DNA of 64,000 nt from Polytrichum commune. Taxonomy: Eukaryota > Streptophyta > Polytrichopsida > Polytrichales > Polytrichaceae. Where the stretch lies: contig OX485803.1 in assembly GCA_950295325.1 (NCBI GenBank), positions 27,333,554 to 27,397,553 of the forward strand. Direction: 5' to 3'. Position numbers and translations under genes: made by a program. Below the pieces are notes generated by a model. It saw nothing but the letters and a program-made list of their open reading frames with translations. It ran no database searches and was not told the DNA's origin. Below, one piece after another: positions 24,001 through 36,100 of this stretch. Each line of letters starts with the position of its first letter. Positions within the stretch are counted from its first letter, which is position 1.

Positions 24001-27000
24001 AGATTATCATAAGAAGGTATTCGTGCTATAACATATGAAACGTGACTCAAATATGATTTGCAAATCTTATCTTACACACGGTAAGAGTGTCGTCTAGTTC
24101 GACTAAATGATCATGTTTTTGAAAGTTTATTATTTGAAGAATTATTTTTTTGGTCATGTGGCGCATCCACATTGGTCAAGGTCAATGTTGGACCGGTGTA
24201 TAGGTGGATGCATGAGTATCAAAAACCAATATCGACAATGGTATTAAAGAACTTGCTCGTGGATATAAATATTTGTAATACTTGTTGAAAATTGATGTTT
24301 GGTGAGTATCTCAAAGTGTGAGGATCCTTGTATAGCTGAGTTATTATTTGGGTCAATGCGAACCGTTTTTAACCACGTTGATGCTAGGGTGATTTTTCAT
24401 AGGTATTAAGGTTCTTGCATGGTATACAGACCTAAATGGCATCAAAAACAAAATATGTAAAATAAAAGAATACCGTCAAATACCCATACCCTACTTGTAT
24501 CAAAATGACAAAATTCTCATTATGGATACCCAGATGGTATCAAAATAAGATGCCAAATCCAACACTGGTTAAGACCGTGCTTAGTTCAATGTCTGATTCA
24601 ACACAAAAGTGTTGAATTAACATTAATGATCTTTGCAATACCAACCTTGCGTATACAAATATAATAACATGGTTATAATATGCTCCCATGATATTTTGGT
24701 TTGCCTATTTTTGGTTTAGCAAGAAAAATATACATGTAACGAGCATGTAAGATAAACTCTTTCTATCAATTGACATTCATTATTTACTAATGATACTTCA
24801 TGGTTCTATTAAAAAGAAATACCAATTTAATCAATGCACATTGTAGTGATTAAATTCCAACATGCTTAGTGTATGCAAGGCATGAAAACAAGGTCTCCTC
24901 CAAAAGAAAGACATGAAGAATGCAAATTTATGAAACCACGAGCAAGAAGTTTGTCACCAGTTGAAGATAGAGGCGCCCCTATCATTCAATTTTTTATGAA
25001 TGACAAAGGTATTCTTCACTTCAAGCTTAATCACCTAAATGTGTACATGTCGGCCACTCCAAATTGGAATTGAACTCTCCTCAGTTAGTGGTTGATTTTC
25101 AACTATTTTTCTCTCCATATCTAGACTTTGTTGCTAAATCCAACCATATAGATTGTTTTCAGTGTGAGGTGGCAACCATACTATAAATCTTGCGATGTCC
25201 AAGTGTCTCTAGCTAGGATATTATAAACTTATGTGACGAGGTATCAAAATAGGAGAGATTTTTTTTAACCTATATCTTATCGAGATCCATACTTGTTGGA
25301 GTGTATTGATTCCATTAATACACCATTAGCAAGGTACTTAAAATAAAGTTACAACTCCCCAAAATGTCGCATTTGGGATTTTGGAGGGCCCTTGAATTGG
25401 AAATTGGACATTTGTCTAATCAAATCCTAAACTTTTGATAGAGGCACTTGTGGACCTCAAATCCAAGATCCAATGTGGCATGTGGCATGAAGATTTTTTT
25501 TAAATTGAAAAAAAAATTGATGCATAATTTCAAAATGGGAGGGAGACGCGGCCCCCAAGGTTTTACATCCTATATCCCCTAGACCAACCAATTGGGGGAA
25601 ACAAATAAACTAAAAATCCCAACAAATGAAAGCTTTAGAAAATCCCAAAGTCTCATATTTAGTCCGATTCTCAAGAATGTTTCACCTGTAGACTCCAAAC
25701 TTTATAATAGCATCTAGAAAAGCTTAGAAAATGGAATCATGTAATTTATATTATGAAGCTTCTCAATTTAATGTCATAAATGCTTCCACTACATATAACT
25801 TGGGGGGGGCAGTGTGTTAAAAAGTTAAGGATATAGGTGCGAACAACCACTATTTTATAGGGGGGTATTACTTTCAATTCTCTTCTTTTTTTCACATGCT
25901 ATCATTATGTAAATTTCTACTTTGGGTTAATAGAAAAATAGCTTGCATTACTTATAATTCCAAATTATCTATTATTCCATACCCTATAGTACTTTAAAGA
26001 TGTCTAGTGCCATTTTTGATACCCTATATTACTCTTAAGTCCATTTATAAGTTTTTAGCTTCCATGTTTTTAAAATACCCTATCATTTGTTCGCACGTAT
26101 ATTGCTACTCCAACCAATGACTACCCCCCCCCCCCCGAGACATATAATTCTTGACTCATGAAATATACATGTTTTTATCACAGGATACAATCCACTTTCA
26201 CTTTCCAATGAGAAAGCCATTGAGCATTCTTATGTCCAAAGGATTTAACTCATAATCTAACCCCGAAATACATGTCATTGAAAGCTACGGCGATGAAACT
26301 ACACTTAAAATATGATATTTAGTGTCACTTACTAACTGGAATTACGCAATGCTATATCTATTCACAATATATCTCATTATTCTACCAACAAAGGTGAAAT
26401 TGGTAGCTCGGACAATATAGAACATTGACAATTCTACTTGGTAAAAAAATTACATCCATAGTAAAAATATATAGCACTGTGTAAATCCAAAAAGTAACTG
26501 ACACTAAACATCCTATTTAGTGCAGCACATCTATTGTCAAATTTTCCTTCAAATCCTAGAACTCCCTTTTGCACAGATTTGGGCGAACCAACCCATACAC
26601 TCGCTCCTTGTTGGACGCCTAAACCCCTGCCTCCAAGGAACCAGTGTACAGGTTGGTTCGCCCCAACCCTTTTGCACATCTACCAAGTTCACTTCAAAAT
26701 TCTTGATACCCTTTTTTTTAAATGCACACACCAGAGAAAAAACAATACCTTTGCCTTGTGTATACCATGTACGCTAATGCCTCAAAGAATACCCCTTCTT
26801 AAATACACTCACGTTAACGTTTGCAAGTGGTATGAAGAGTATAATGTTCATGAATCTAACTCCATCTTTCGATTTCTTCCAGGTTGCCATGAATCAGAAT
26901 CTACCAACAACCACAAGCCTTGCTCTTACCAAGGCCGACACGAGGATCGTCCATGTTGTTCATCTCAAAGCTACAATTGCGACGGCGATCGATGGAGGTG

Positions 27001-29099
27001 GTCGTCGAGGAGACGCCACCACAACAATCATCATAGAAGGTGGTACGATGAATGTTGCTCATCTGAAACCCAGTGTGACGATCCGAGAAGATGGCCGTCT
27101 CCGAGGAAACATGGCCGCAGAATTTACAGAAGCCGACACTGCCATAGATGGTCGCCTCAAAGCAAATACATCGTCGTCGACGATGACGACGAAGACGACG
27201 ATGAAGAAAGTTGTTCTTCTGACGCTAACCAGCGACATCGGAAAAGGAGATGGCAGTCGGAAGCTATTCTGAGACGCAACGATTACAGAAGATGGTGCGG
27301 CGTTCAGAAGCAAGAACCTGAAGAGATCAAGCGATGCAAGTCTCCTCCCGATCGACATTGTACTGAGTTCAGGAAAAGTCTGTCTCGTTTGAAGCACATA
27401 GATCGCAAGATTCGGTCTCTAGAATGCGGTTTCAAGGACATCCAAAGGCGCTCTTCCCGAAGCCCACACAACGCGAGTAGTCTTGCTACGAATAATTGCG
27501 ACTATGCTCCGTATCAACAAAGCAACAACAGCATATCGAGCGCAATGTGTGTGCCAAATGTTGCGTATGGCCCGACAAGTGCTCGATGCAACGTCTATGG
27601 TACTTGGAACAATGGCGAGGGTGCATCGTGTAAGGACGCTTATAGTGTTGGTGAAGTGCCCAAAGGCAATCGTGAGAATATGCTATGCAACAACCAAAGT
27701 AAGTATTGCGTTGGAATTCTAGAGTGATTGTTGCAAAATTACGTGTGTCTCACCATAAACTTAACTAGCAATTTGCATGATCACTCTTACATTTATAGGT
27801 ATTTTGGGGCGGCCATGCATTTGACACACCTCCAACTCCCACGAGTTATGTCTTGAGCACATCAAGCTTTTGGGACGACAAAGTTCGTGTTCGATGATGC
27901 CCTTCAATCAACATCCAATATATAAATAGCGGTGACCAAGTCAAATGGGAGTATTGACTTGTGGATTGTATTCAAAGTCCCGGGAGATTTTTGGGCATAA
28001 TCGGTCAAAATCCTCGTGTCTCCATGTCCAACATGTTGTGATCTTTTGGTTTTTCTATATTTATTTGGAAATATATTTCATAGATTCCTCTCAAATGATC
28101 GGTAATTCTCCTAAAGCCTTGGATTTCAACCGGTTATTTCTCAAACTCAACCGGTTCATCTGAAACTACACTAAACACGATATTTAGTGTCGCTGACTAT
28201 TTGGATTCTACACAATGCTATAAATATATATTTTATGATTGATGTAAATCTTTACTAAGTAAAATTGGCAATGCTCTATAATGTCCAAACAACTAATTTT
28301 AACATTCGTTGGTAATATACAAGATACACGATAAATAAATACAACATTGCATAACTCCAAATTGTAAGTAACAGTAAATATCACATGTAGTGTAGCAATC
28401 GGTTCTCCCCATTCAATGATTGTATTCAGTTCTATTGTCATGTCAAAAACATAGATAGATAGAGTGTGTTTTCATGAACTCGTGCACTCATTATTTGTGA
28501 CAGGCGCAACGCCCACATGGAACTATCCACAAAGTGCATACGAGTGTCAAGAATGCAAGCACGAGATGGAGAGATGTTGTCGATTGTTGCATTCGTATCA
28601 ACCACAACAACAAGACGATTCCATTTACAAGCACCTCGGGAACTACTCCCGAGTGTGTGGGGAGAAGCCCACGGCCGTCGACACCGCCGCGTATGGTGCA
28701 ACACAAACGCCATACATATCGATACCGATACCGATGCCGATGCCGGGGGGGCCGTTGTATCAAGAAGGGAGCGTGTTGCAAGACCAAAGCCAAGCGTTTC
28801 TCAACGATGAAAGTAGAGTGCAACGACGTGCGTCGGAAGAAGCCGTGGCCACTAGTAAGGATGTGAAGGACATTGCAAACGCGTATTTGAGAGACATCGT
28901 GGGGAAGTGGGAGTCGAGGCCGACGTCGCCCAACGACATCGGGTGCCCACCCGTAGATGTGCTCAAACGTGCAGTAGAAGCTTTGCGAGAGATACAAGAT
29001 TGCGATATCGATAACATCATCAAAGACATCCGGCGTGGAAAGATGGGGATATCCAAGAACGACGTTGGAAATGGCCAATCGCCGGTATACTCATGTTAG
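15016..29099 (+). CDS. Large unassigned PH-domain protein with Gln-rich N-terminus, 15 exons, 1078 aa (model)
   Basis: Exons: 15016-15426, 16717-16863, 17470-17661, 18579-18665, 19171-19256, 19673-19739, 20785-20850, 21414-21527, 21816-21883, 22762-22840, 23061-23144, 23732-24016, 24870-25008, 26883-27698, 28504-29099. Every junction keeps the frame (3237 nt); 13 of 14 introns are GT-AG, the third would be GC-AG. Residues 1-137 are Gln/Met-rich; 138-186 Pro-rich; about 240-335 looks like a divergent PH-type fold; about 356-462 is a PH domain (KYGSLSLKK, DVYLVILITGKLFIFK, GLEFEITVAGGISIIF, then a helix with Trp445 in GWIGAL). Residues about 470-880 are rich in Cys, Arg, His and acidic stretches; the C-terminus is helical (DVKDIANAYLRDIVGKW). 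A PH domain suggests phosphoinositide or protein binding at membranes; the rest gives no function. Exon 12 has a poor acceptor tract, and two genes fused by me cannot be excluded. Exons 7-11 are the surest part. Confidence 0.65.
15545..15900 (+). mobile_element. MITE family B copy in intron 1 of the PH gene
   Basis: It begins ggacacctctatttgagtgg and runs through gattaggtgtggatctaagaacgg, nggggacctatatgagc and gcccatttaagacccatccacctta. Same orientation as the copy at 16241-16598. Confidence 0.65.
15950..16215 (-). mobile_element. MITE family B fragment, minus orientation
   Basis: It reads in reverse the family blocks gagcacatagttccatctcattg and aagtacaagccttggcat, and matches 17830-18070 through atttcaagttt(t/c)agaatc and gagaggtca. 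It lies head to head with the next copy. Confidence 0.5.
16241..16598 (+). mobile_element. MITE family B, best-preserved copy (358 bp)
   Basis: The left end at 16241-16260 (acacctatatttgagtggta) and the right end at 16579-16598 are perfect 20-base inverted repeats. No convincing target duplication flanks them. Several other copies share extra sequence outside this end (aacaatctgg), so the true element may be longer. No coding capacity. It sits in intron 1 of the PH gene. Confidence 0.75.
17040..17447 (+). mobile_element. 5S-rRNA-derived retroelement, copy 2 (with 5S-like head)
   Basis: Bases about 17071-17150 resemble plant 5S rRNA: ggatgccatgggaact, ggttaagtactcggg (box A region) and tagtactcggatgggtgacc at 17119-17138, nearly identical to the 5S box C. 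A roughly 300-bp unrelated body follows and ends in a T/C-rich tail. This fits either a SINE3-type element or a Cassandra-type TRIM LTR, both known to carry 5S-derived Pol III promoters. It lies in intron 2 of the PH gene and ends about 20 bp before the next exon. Confidence 0.75.
17830..18070 (-). mobile_element. MITE family B fragment in intron 3
   Basis: Diverged copy of 15950-16215 (shared caagtttcagaatca, tatgagaggtca and tgatcacttacgccctccc-like blocks), in minus orientation. Confidence 0.45.
18215..18575 (+). mobile_element. MITE family B copy in intron 3, ending at exon 4
   Basis: It contains gtagtatgtggttaggtgtg, ggactacatgctcaaaatat and gttgtccaccttatgg. Its right part runs to within a few bases of the acceptor of exon 18579-18665, so part of the element may form the end of the intron. 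Confidence 0.55.
22035..22515 (-). mobile_element. MITE family A copy 5, degraded
   Basis: In minus orientation it carries gagccatgatcatgaaaat, gggctctcaagcttagtgtgaag and a right end agtgtaaagtggccc followed by TTA (22516-22518). The left end is decayed. It lies in intron 9 of the PH gene. Confidence 0.6.
24183..24568 (+). mobile_element. Repeat family F copy 1, about 386 bp
   Basis: It aligns over its length with 53351-53712 in the same orientation. Short inverted ends are visible: caatgttgga at the left, tccaacactgg at the right. Shared blocks include gggtgattttnc, aaggttcttgcatggtata, ccgtcaaatacccataccctac. It lies in intron 12 of the PH gene. Confidence 0.65.
26297..26524 (+). mobile_element. 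MITE family D copy, about 230 bp
   Basis: The left end is actacacttaaaatatgatatttagtgtcac; the right end is an imperfect inverse of it (gacactaaacatcctatttagtgcagc). It aligns with 28164-28396. Each end is itself partly palindromic. Confidence 0.6.
26576..26669. mobile_element. Mutator-like mini-element, 94 bp, with 9-bp target duplication
   Basis: The inverted ends (gatttgggcgaacc at the left, ggttcgccccaaccc at the right) enclose a short interior. Identical 9-bp repeats TTTTGCACA flank it at 26567-26575 and 26670-26678. The related segment near 37.6 kb has ccttttgtatatttacc without the element, acting as an approximate empty site. A 9-bp duplication is typical of Mutator-like elements. Confidence 0.75.
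27975..28165 (+). repeat. Dispersed repeat H, copy 2
   Basis: Aligns with 4595-4800 (cgggagatttttgggca, acatgttgtgatctt, catagattcctctcaaatgatcggtaattctcct). It lies in the last intron of the PH gene, directly before a family D MITE. Confidence 0.55.
28164..28396 (+). mobile_element. MITE family D copy, about 233 bp
   Basis: Ends ctacactaaacacgatatttagtgtcg and, inverted, agtaaatatcacatgtagtgtag. With repeat H it makes up much of the last intron of the PH gene. Confidence 0.65.
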
Positions 29100-32000
29100 A
29101 GAACACACACTTGTGTTCATCCTACTCTTTTTCCTTTTCTTTGCAAATAGGTTTCATAACTCAACAATGATCAAATTTGTATGCTTCCCTCTCTCTTTCT
29201 ATCTCTATCTTTCTATATATATATATATATTCGAAAGGTTTTATGTGTGTGTGCGCGCGTGTGAGAGAGAGATCGTAGACGAAGAGGTTGTTTATGCATG
29301 TGTAGTTCTTGAGGAAGTCCATATTACAATTGAATTGCACTTGTGATATATTTTGTCATGGTTGTTATAGGAAACTATTACGGGAGTGTGTGTGACAAAT
29401 TCAACTAATCCAAGAGAATCGACCACTCAAGTATCGGGATGGGAACAACATGTTTCTAGAAGCGGGCAGAGGTTTTCCTCATGTTTATATGCCCCTTGTG
29501 TATTTTGGAATGGTTCAAGGGAATAAATACATGCCAACCCATCCTTTTTTGTGTTTTGGCAAAAAGCAGCCTTTAAACTTCTAGAAAATACTTTTTGGTA
29601 GCATGTTGTTGGATGTTTTATGGATGAAATAGCCAAGCCAACCCAAGTAATGTGGCCAAAGTTACTTCATCTAGATTTGAGCCTGATTTGAGAAAGGAAT
29701 AGAAATAGCCAAATCACTACCCAAAAAGGATGAGATCATCGCCTTGTGGATATATGTATATATATATATACTCATATGAATGAACACTTTGCACATCGTC
29801 ATAGTAGTAGTAGCATGTCCCAGGGTGGACTCTTCATATCACATATAAACTAACATGAGTGTAAGAAGGGGAATTAATTGAGGCATTAGCATACATAATA
29901 CACACAATGGAGAGGTGTTAATTTTCTCTAGTGTGTACATTTAAAAAGGCTCGTGAAAAAAATTAAGTAAAGGTAGATGTACAAAAGGGGCGCTAAGTTT
30001 AGAGAGAAATTTGACAGTGTATGTGTAACTTTCATCCAATTCACGTTCATCCATTGTTGTCATATGGTAAAAGTCCTTGATGATTCCCTTGTCCATTCTT
30101 GTTAGGGTTCGCATTTGGGTTCTAGGACAAGCTCGAGGCTCTTCGAGTGCTCATGGGCTCCCTTGAGTTTTGCTCTCCTAATTGTGACTAAGTTATTGTG
30201 CTCTTGTCTTTGTTTATTTGATGCATTCATATGTTAAATGCTATGAATGGAAAAAAAAAATGTTCAATAACTTTCTCATTAGATAGTGACAATTTATTTT
30301 ACATATAATAAAGGCATAAATAATTCATGATTTGTATTTGTCTATGTAGTGGAGGCATTTATCAAATTAAATTAAAAATCTCAATATAAATACATGAGTC
30401 CATTTTCTAGCATGCCGTTAATATGTATACATTGTTGTTCTTTATAAACTTCTCATATTTAGAGGGTTTCACAATGACCCACGCACATCATTTAGGTTTT
30501 CAATGAAGAGTCCACCCCCCGGGTAGACAAATAGAAGTGCAACATAAGTAAACAAAATGCACTCTATAAAAGATTGCAGAAAAACATCGATGGTACACCT
30601 CTGTAAAAACAAATTATAACACTTTGTAAATTCAATCGGAATGCTAGAGTTTCTTAGAGAGGTATACATCTTGATTATAAATTATTTTGGTAGATTTGTT
30701 CTTTTGTAGTATTACATACCCACCAACAAAGGAAAATGTTGTCAACCAGGGTTTGAGACGAACAACCGACACTTCACCCTTGGACATAAATTTGAGTTCA
30801 TATGCAAATCATCATCGTCACATATGATTTTAGTTCCTTTTTCAATACACTATGCTAAAATTAGAATTGATATCATAAAACAAATAAGATATCCTTTCAT
30901 TACTTGTTACATATTTGTAAAACAAATTCACATATCATTTACAAAACTATCTCAATCCTTTGAGCATAAACATTCTAATTGGTAGTGACATTTTTAACCT
31001 ACAAGTGCTCCCCCCTACAATACTCTATCCCCTAGAAACCATCATTCACCACCCCGATCAATTGACCATGATTGCTCCACTTGACAACATAGCTTGAAAT
31101 TGCGAGCTCATAACATGGCATGAAAATATAGCTTCAATTAAGGAACAAAATGGAAAGGTGGTTTTTAAACACGATGCAAATATAGAGAAATTATACTGTA
31201 CTATTTACTATAAACTACGACCCCTTAGAACCCTCTTATCTCAAAGTGTGCACCTAGATCTTGATATTCATTCCGTTTGGTGTTTGTGGCATGGGTGGGA
31301 CTATGATAGTGAATATCCAAAATGAAGTCTACAATGTTGGCTTATGGTGGATGCATTGGTTGTAGGCGGGTTTACGAGCTTTGGGTAGGATGCTCTCCAC
31401 ATCAACTAATATAACCCTAAATATGCACCACAATCCACAATTGCTTTATATTATGTATAACTAGATACTATGTATGTATATGGTGTTTCTAAATGAATTC
31501 GTTATTGCAGGTTATACTTTCATCCAACGAAGAAAAGGCTTAGTATGTTCCCCCCCACCGTACAAAATGTAATAACGAGCTTCGAACCTCACTACGATGT
31601 ATAACATCGACCAAGCCGCTTGAAAGAACAATTTTGTAATCCTTCAACGAGTGTATTTATGAGTACGTTTTGAAATGAAATTGCACATCGCTTTTGGTGT
31701 ATGAATAAAGTAAACCCACAAAAAAAGTAAAGTATCTTGCATCAACCATGTTTGGTTCACGGGTAGATCACTCCATTGTCAAGTTGAACACCATGTGCGA
31801 CCAAAAAAACTCTTCTTTTGGTAAGTTGCACCACCAAAATGGGTCAAAATTTTATCAATTTTTTTTCATGAGTAGATATACACAGCACCTATGACATAGT
31901 TAAAAGTGGTAACGAAATTTGATGATTTGTTTTTTTCATTAAATATACCATTTCTAACTAGAATGACACAGAATTGAACTAAAACAATTACTAAAAAAAA

Positions 32001-32681
32001 TAAAGATGACTAAAAATTTCAAAAAAGTATACAAAAGATTCTATCAATGGTTATGTATATGTAGAAAAATATCATAAATTTTAAAATTATATATGGCATG
32101 TAATATAGGGGTAGCAAATTTTGTCCGCACGTGGTGTCAACTTGACAATGAAGTGACCTCCCCGTGGTTTGGTTTTCCCTTCCCCAAATCATCTTTGACA
32201 TGTTGTGAGTCATCGTAACATTCATCGGCTGCAACATCATGCTCCACAAGCTCATGTATATGTGGAGACTTTTGCCCGGATCATGGCCTTGGATTCCACA
32301 TGTATGAGACCCATATTCATATCAAGGATCTTATTAAAGAGTAAAAGTTATAAGAATGACTTAGCAAATCCAAATAGGGAACATGCACACCAAGATCATA
32401 ACATTTGGAGTCAAGTTGCGCAAGATTGTCATGGAAATGTGCCCAAAGCTTTTCTTGCAATTAGCATGTGAGATAGCAAAGGCGTCACATAATGTGTTTG
32501 AATAGATTTGCAAACCTCATGTGCTAGAATGAGCAAACCCGATGTCCTTAGAAAAGAAATCCATCATCCCAAATGCAAATTCAATTGGTGTGGGATGTAC
32601 GGTAAACCGGTTTATATGAGACGTGATGTGAAATTACCTTAATTGCATTCTTTTGGTGGGATGTAGCTTCTATATATTTTA
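29100..32681. other. Intergenic, no gene recognised
   Basis: Directly after the PH-gene stop comes a short CT-rich and (TA)n stretch (29213-29230), and another AT repeat lies near 29750-29771. The rest is AT-rich with frames below about 70 codons and nothing I recognise. Confidence 0.5.
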
Positions 32682-33189
32682 GGGCAAGCCCACCCGTTAC
32701 CATATCCACATAGCAAATCTTGTCAAATCCATCCACTTTTTGTTTGTGGATTCAGATACAACAAGTGATTCCCCACCCGTTGCCGTATCCATATTTGCAT
32801 TTGGGAGAAACGCTTATTAGTTTCACATCGTCTTGCAAAACGACGTGATAAAGAGCTCAACCATTAAAGCATCTTAGACTATTTTTGGTATATGACTCAC
32901 ATTTAGGTGGAAATGAGTCACATTAAGGTAAGCCAATCATATTTAGGCGAAAAGATGATGGGAATCAAGGGCATTGATTTTTTCGTCTCATTATGTTTAT
33001 GACAAGTTTGCAATAGCTGCAAACATGCTCATTTTGTTGAAAATTTTGGATGATCGTATCCACTTTCCACAAATATTTACAGATATGGCGATGTGTGGTA
33101 GCCCTCGCTGTAGATTTTCAGCTGTAACATGTACCTTTCATTTGTAAACAATGTTTGCCATGTGGGTCTGGTAACATGTGGGCTTGCCC
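32682..33189. mobile_element. MITE family I, 508 bp
   Basis: The ends are inverted repeats of about 23 bp: gggcaagcccacccgttacca at the left, and tggtaacatgtgggcttgccc at the right. TA flanks both sides (TTA at the left, TAC at the right). Ends beginning GGGC next to a TA or TTA site suggest a PIF/Harbinger- or Stowaway-type element. No coding capacity. Seen once in the window. Confidence 0.7.
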
Positions 33190-36100
33190 TACCTGTTGAA
33201 GGAGTTGGTGAATGACATGGTCATAGGGGTGTTGTCACCTACTAACACCTTAAGGCTATTACTTTCTCACCTTAAAAATGAGGATATTTTGTTCTTACTA
33301 TTGGGAGAAAAACATGGTTTGGTAATGATATTGACGGTGGTGATGTTTTATAAATATGCTTATCTACAATGATTACCAAAAGTTGATGTATGCAAATCAA
33401 AAAAAATTAAAGACAACTAACTTGGAAACTACATCGTTACTCTTTAGGTTAAGATAAATGTGTAGACACTCATGTCATTTTCCTCAAGGCTCCATCCATA
33501 CACAATACATCGAACTACTAAAACTCTACACATACCTCCCAAACTCTTCAAAACAAAATAACAAAAAAAATTCACCGTATTACCATAAAATAGCTACCAT
33601 ATTTAGTCCTCAATAGAAGGAAATTAGACAACAAACAAGAATCTATACTACCGCCCATCAGGACCATTTGTTGAAACTATGTAACTACCTCACAACAAGA
33701 ACACATACCGCAAGGATGGATAGTAAACCCTACCTCTAGAACAAGGGGACTCTTGTGCATGGCAAGGCCAACGGGCTCAAATTCACTTTAGAGCTTGAAA
33801 TCTATATACATTTATTTTCTTCATTTTTTCATTCTTTTAATCCACATGTCTCAATCGGGGTGAAGAGATTGTCCTTCTTACTCAATCCACATGCGTATTT
33901 GGGAATGTGTTTTGATATTGGGTGTCCATCATGTCACATGTTCCAATGTTTGACATCAAATTTGGTAATGGCCTTGGGATTCAATCAGTGATTGTGGTAG
34001 ACTACATTTGATGTGGAACGCATTGTTGTGGAGAATGTAGCATAGCTAATCAACACAAATATGTCCGTTAATCCCATCCATCTCAATTGACCTTCAGACC
34101 GTGTCTTTGTGACCTGCCATGTGTGCGTATATTTGAGTTGTTGTGAAACAATATAATTATCATAAAGGTCATTGAAGAGTCAATTCAATATCCCAATGAT
34201 GGCTATGTTTAGGTTTTTGTTATGGTTTAACACTGAACAAATAAACAATCCATGGCACCAAATCTCAAGGAAGATTGGTTTAGTCTCTATAAGGATTTAT
34301 GTCACACTAGTTTAAGGAATTCTATAACAATCTAAGGTTCTTTCCTCGGAATTCTCATTTGATAAGGTTTAGCATTCATTATTTTCCTTCTTGGGGTTCA
34401 TTTGTGCACCTTCCATTCATGAGTGGATCTGTCTTATTTGATGATTCCTAAAAACTTAATTTCATGTTGTTATGTCAATCATGAGCTCTTTTAGCTTTGG
34501 CAATAGTCTTTGTATTCACAATACTCTTCCAAAGGATTTTCAGATGTTTAAAGTTAGTAATCTTCCTCAATTAAAACGATCTTTAATGAAATCCAAAAAC
34601 AAATCAAAAGGCCTCTTCATTTCTTCTATCTTTGATTAATTCCAATTAAAAAACACTTATCTTTTGCCATCATTCACCACACAACATACAACGGCTTGCT
34701 CAATCTCTGCAAAGTCTTTAAAACAAACAAATACTTAGGTTGTAGTCATTTAACTAACAATAAAACCATCATTAAGACCTAAGCCTCATACATAGTATCA
34801 TAAAATTAGATCCATAATCACGTCAAGGCAAATTTCTTATCAATTAGATTGCTTGCCAACCAATTATCTTTATTGATCTTACTCAACTTTCCATCATGTC
34901 TTTCCCTAACTAAACTTTATTCATCATAATTATTTTGTCCTCCAACAACTTCACAAAGAGATTTATGATGGCTCCTTCACCGGAGTCCCTTGCCTTCTCA
35001 ACACAACTCTTTTACAACTTTATGGCTATAATCTACCTCGGAATCCTCTCTTAATTCAAACTCTCCCATGCTACCAAATTCCCTTATGTGCTTTTTGACA
35101 CTACTATGTTGCTATGACAATTTTTTCTTCAACCTCATTATCTCTCAGCTACTCATTATCTCTTTAACCCTAAACCCTAAACCCAATTCTGAAGATTCAA
35201 AAGTGCAACATATGTTTTGATACTAGAATTTTAGATAAATAACTTGAATTAAGATAAGCTAAACCAACCGATGATCATGACTCGTGTTCTTCTTCCAATT
35301 CATTTTGTACTTGGAACAACCCCCCAATCCCGAGGCATATCCTTTGTATGGATCCCACCACTTTTACACATTGATTACCTCTGTTACATGGCAAATTGGA
35401 CCTAAAAATATGTTGTATTATGAGTGCCATAGTCGGAATATGGGAGTATATCAACACTAGAAAGTTTGGTTGATGGGAAATGTGTCGTATAATCGAGGTG
35501 AGACTGTAACACTTGTCAATATTTAACTTCTTTCAAAAAAGAAAAGAAAGAAAAATAATGCATGTATTATATACCAGCATGAATGTGATCCCGTTTACCA
35601 AATGTTGATCACAATAGGTCATGATGTAGTATGAGGTGTTATGCCTCCTTTGGGAGGTGGGCTCTGGTTGTGCATTAGTAATCCTAGGGCCTTATGGGGG
35701 AGGGACAGGGGCTTGTTTATTTTCTAGTTTCCTTTTTATTTAGAACTAGATAAGTGAGATATTTAATGGCATTCTGGTGTATATTCTTCATGAGGGTCTT
35801 AATGTTGGCACTTCTTTCAAAACTATAATCTTCAACTGAATTTGACATGGAATATATAAGACCATCACAATATCATTGTAGTGGTTTGTATACCAGCGTG
35901 ATACCAATTGATCTTGTTGAAAGACCTCAATTTGTGATCAAAGCTTGCATGAATCACCCTTCACATGTGACTTGGACTTGGCAAATTTTACTTGTGTTTG
36001 CAAGTGTTCTTTAACATTTGAGTTATGCTTGCACCATAGAAGCTCAAATATTGTAAGGCTCATGATTACCTTTTTTGAGATGAAAAATATCAAGAACTAA

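Larger units (their letters stand above)
26187..26860 (+). repeat. Duplicated segment G, copy 1
   Basis: Blocks here recur in the same order at 37310-37800: aatccactttcactttccaa, ttttccttcaaatcct, gatacc/ttttaaatg-acacac, ataccatgtac-ctaatgcctcaa and gtggtatgaagagt. Copy 1 also holds a family D MITE and the 94-bp mini-element, which are absent from copy 2. It lies in intron 13 and runs up to the acceptor side of exon 14. Confidence 0.6.

Noticed and set aside
26534..27727. 397-codon frame taken as one open gene
   Set aside because: Its first part is repeat and MITE sequence; only the part after the acceptor at 26882 fits the gene, as exon 14.
28491..29078. 195-codon antisense frame over the last PH-gene exon
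   Set aside because: A shadow of GC-rich coding sequence; the sense frame joins the other exons in phase.
35167..35186. Telomere-like repeats
   Set aside because: Only about three copies of the aaaccct motif; too short to mean a telomere or fusion site.
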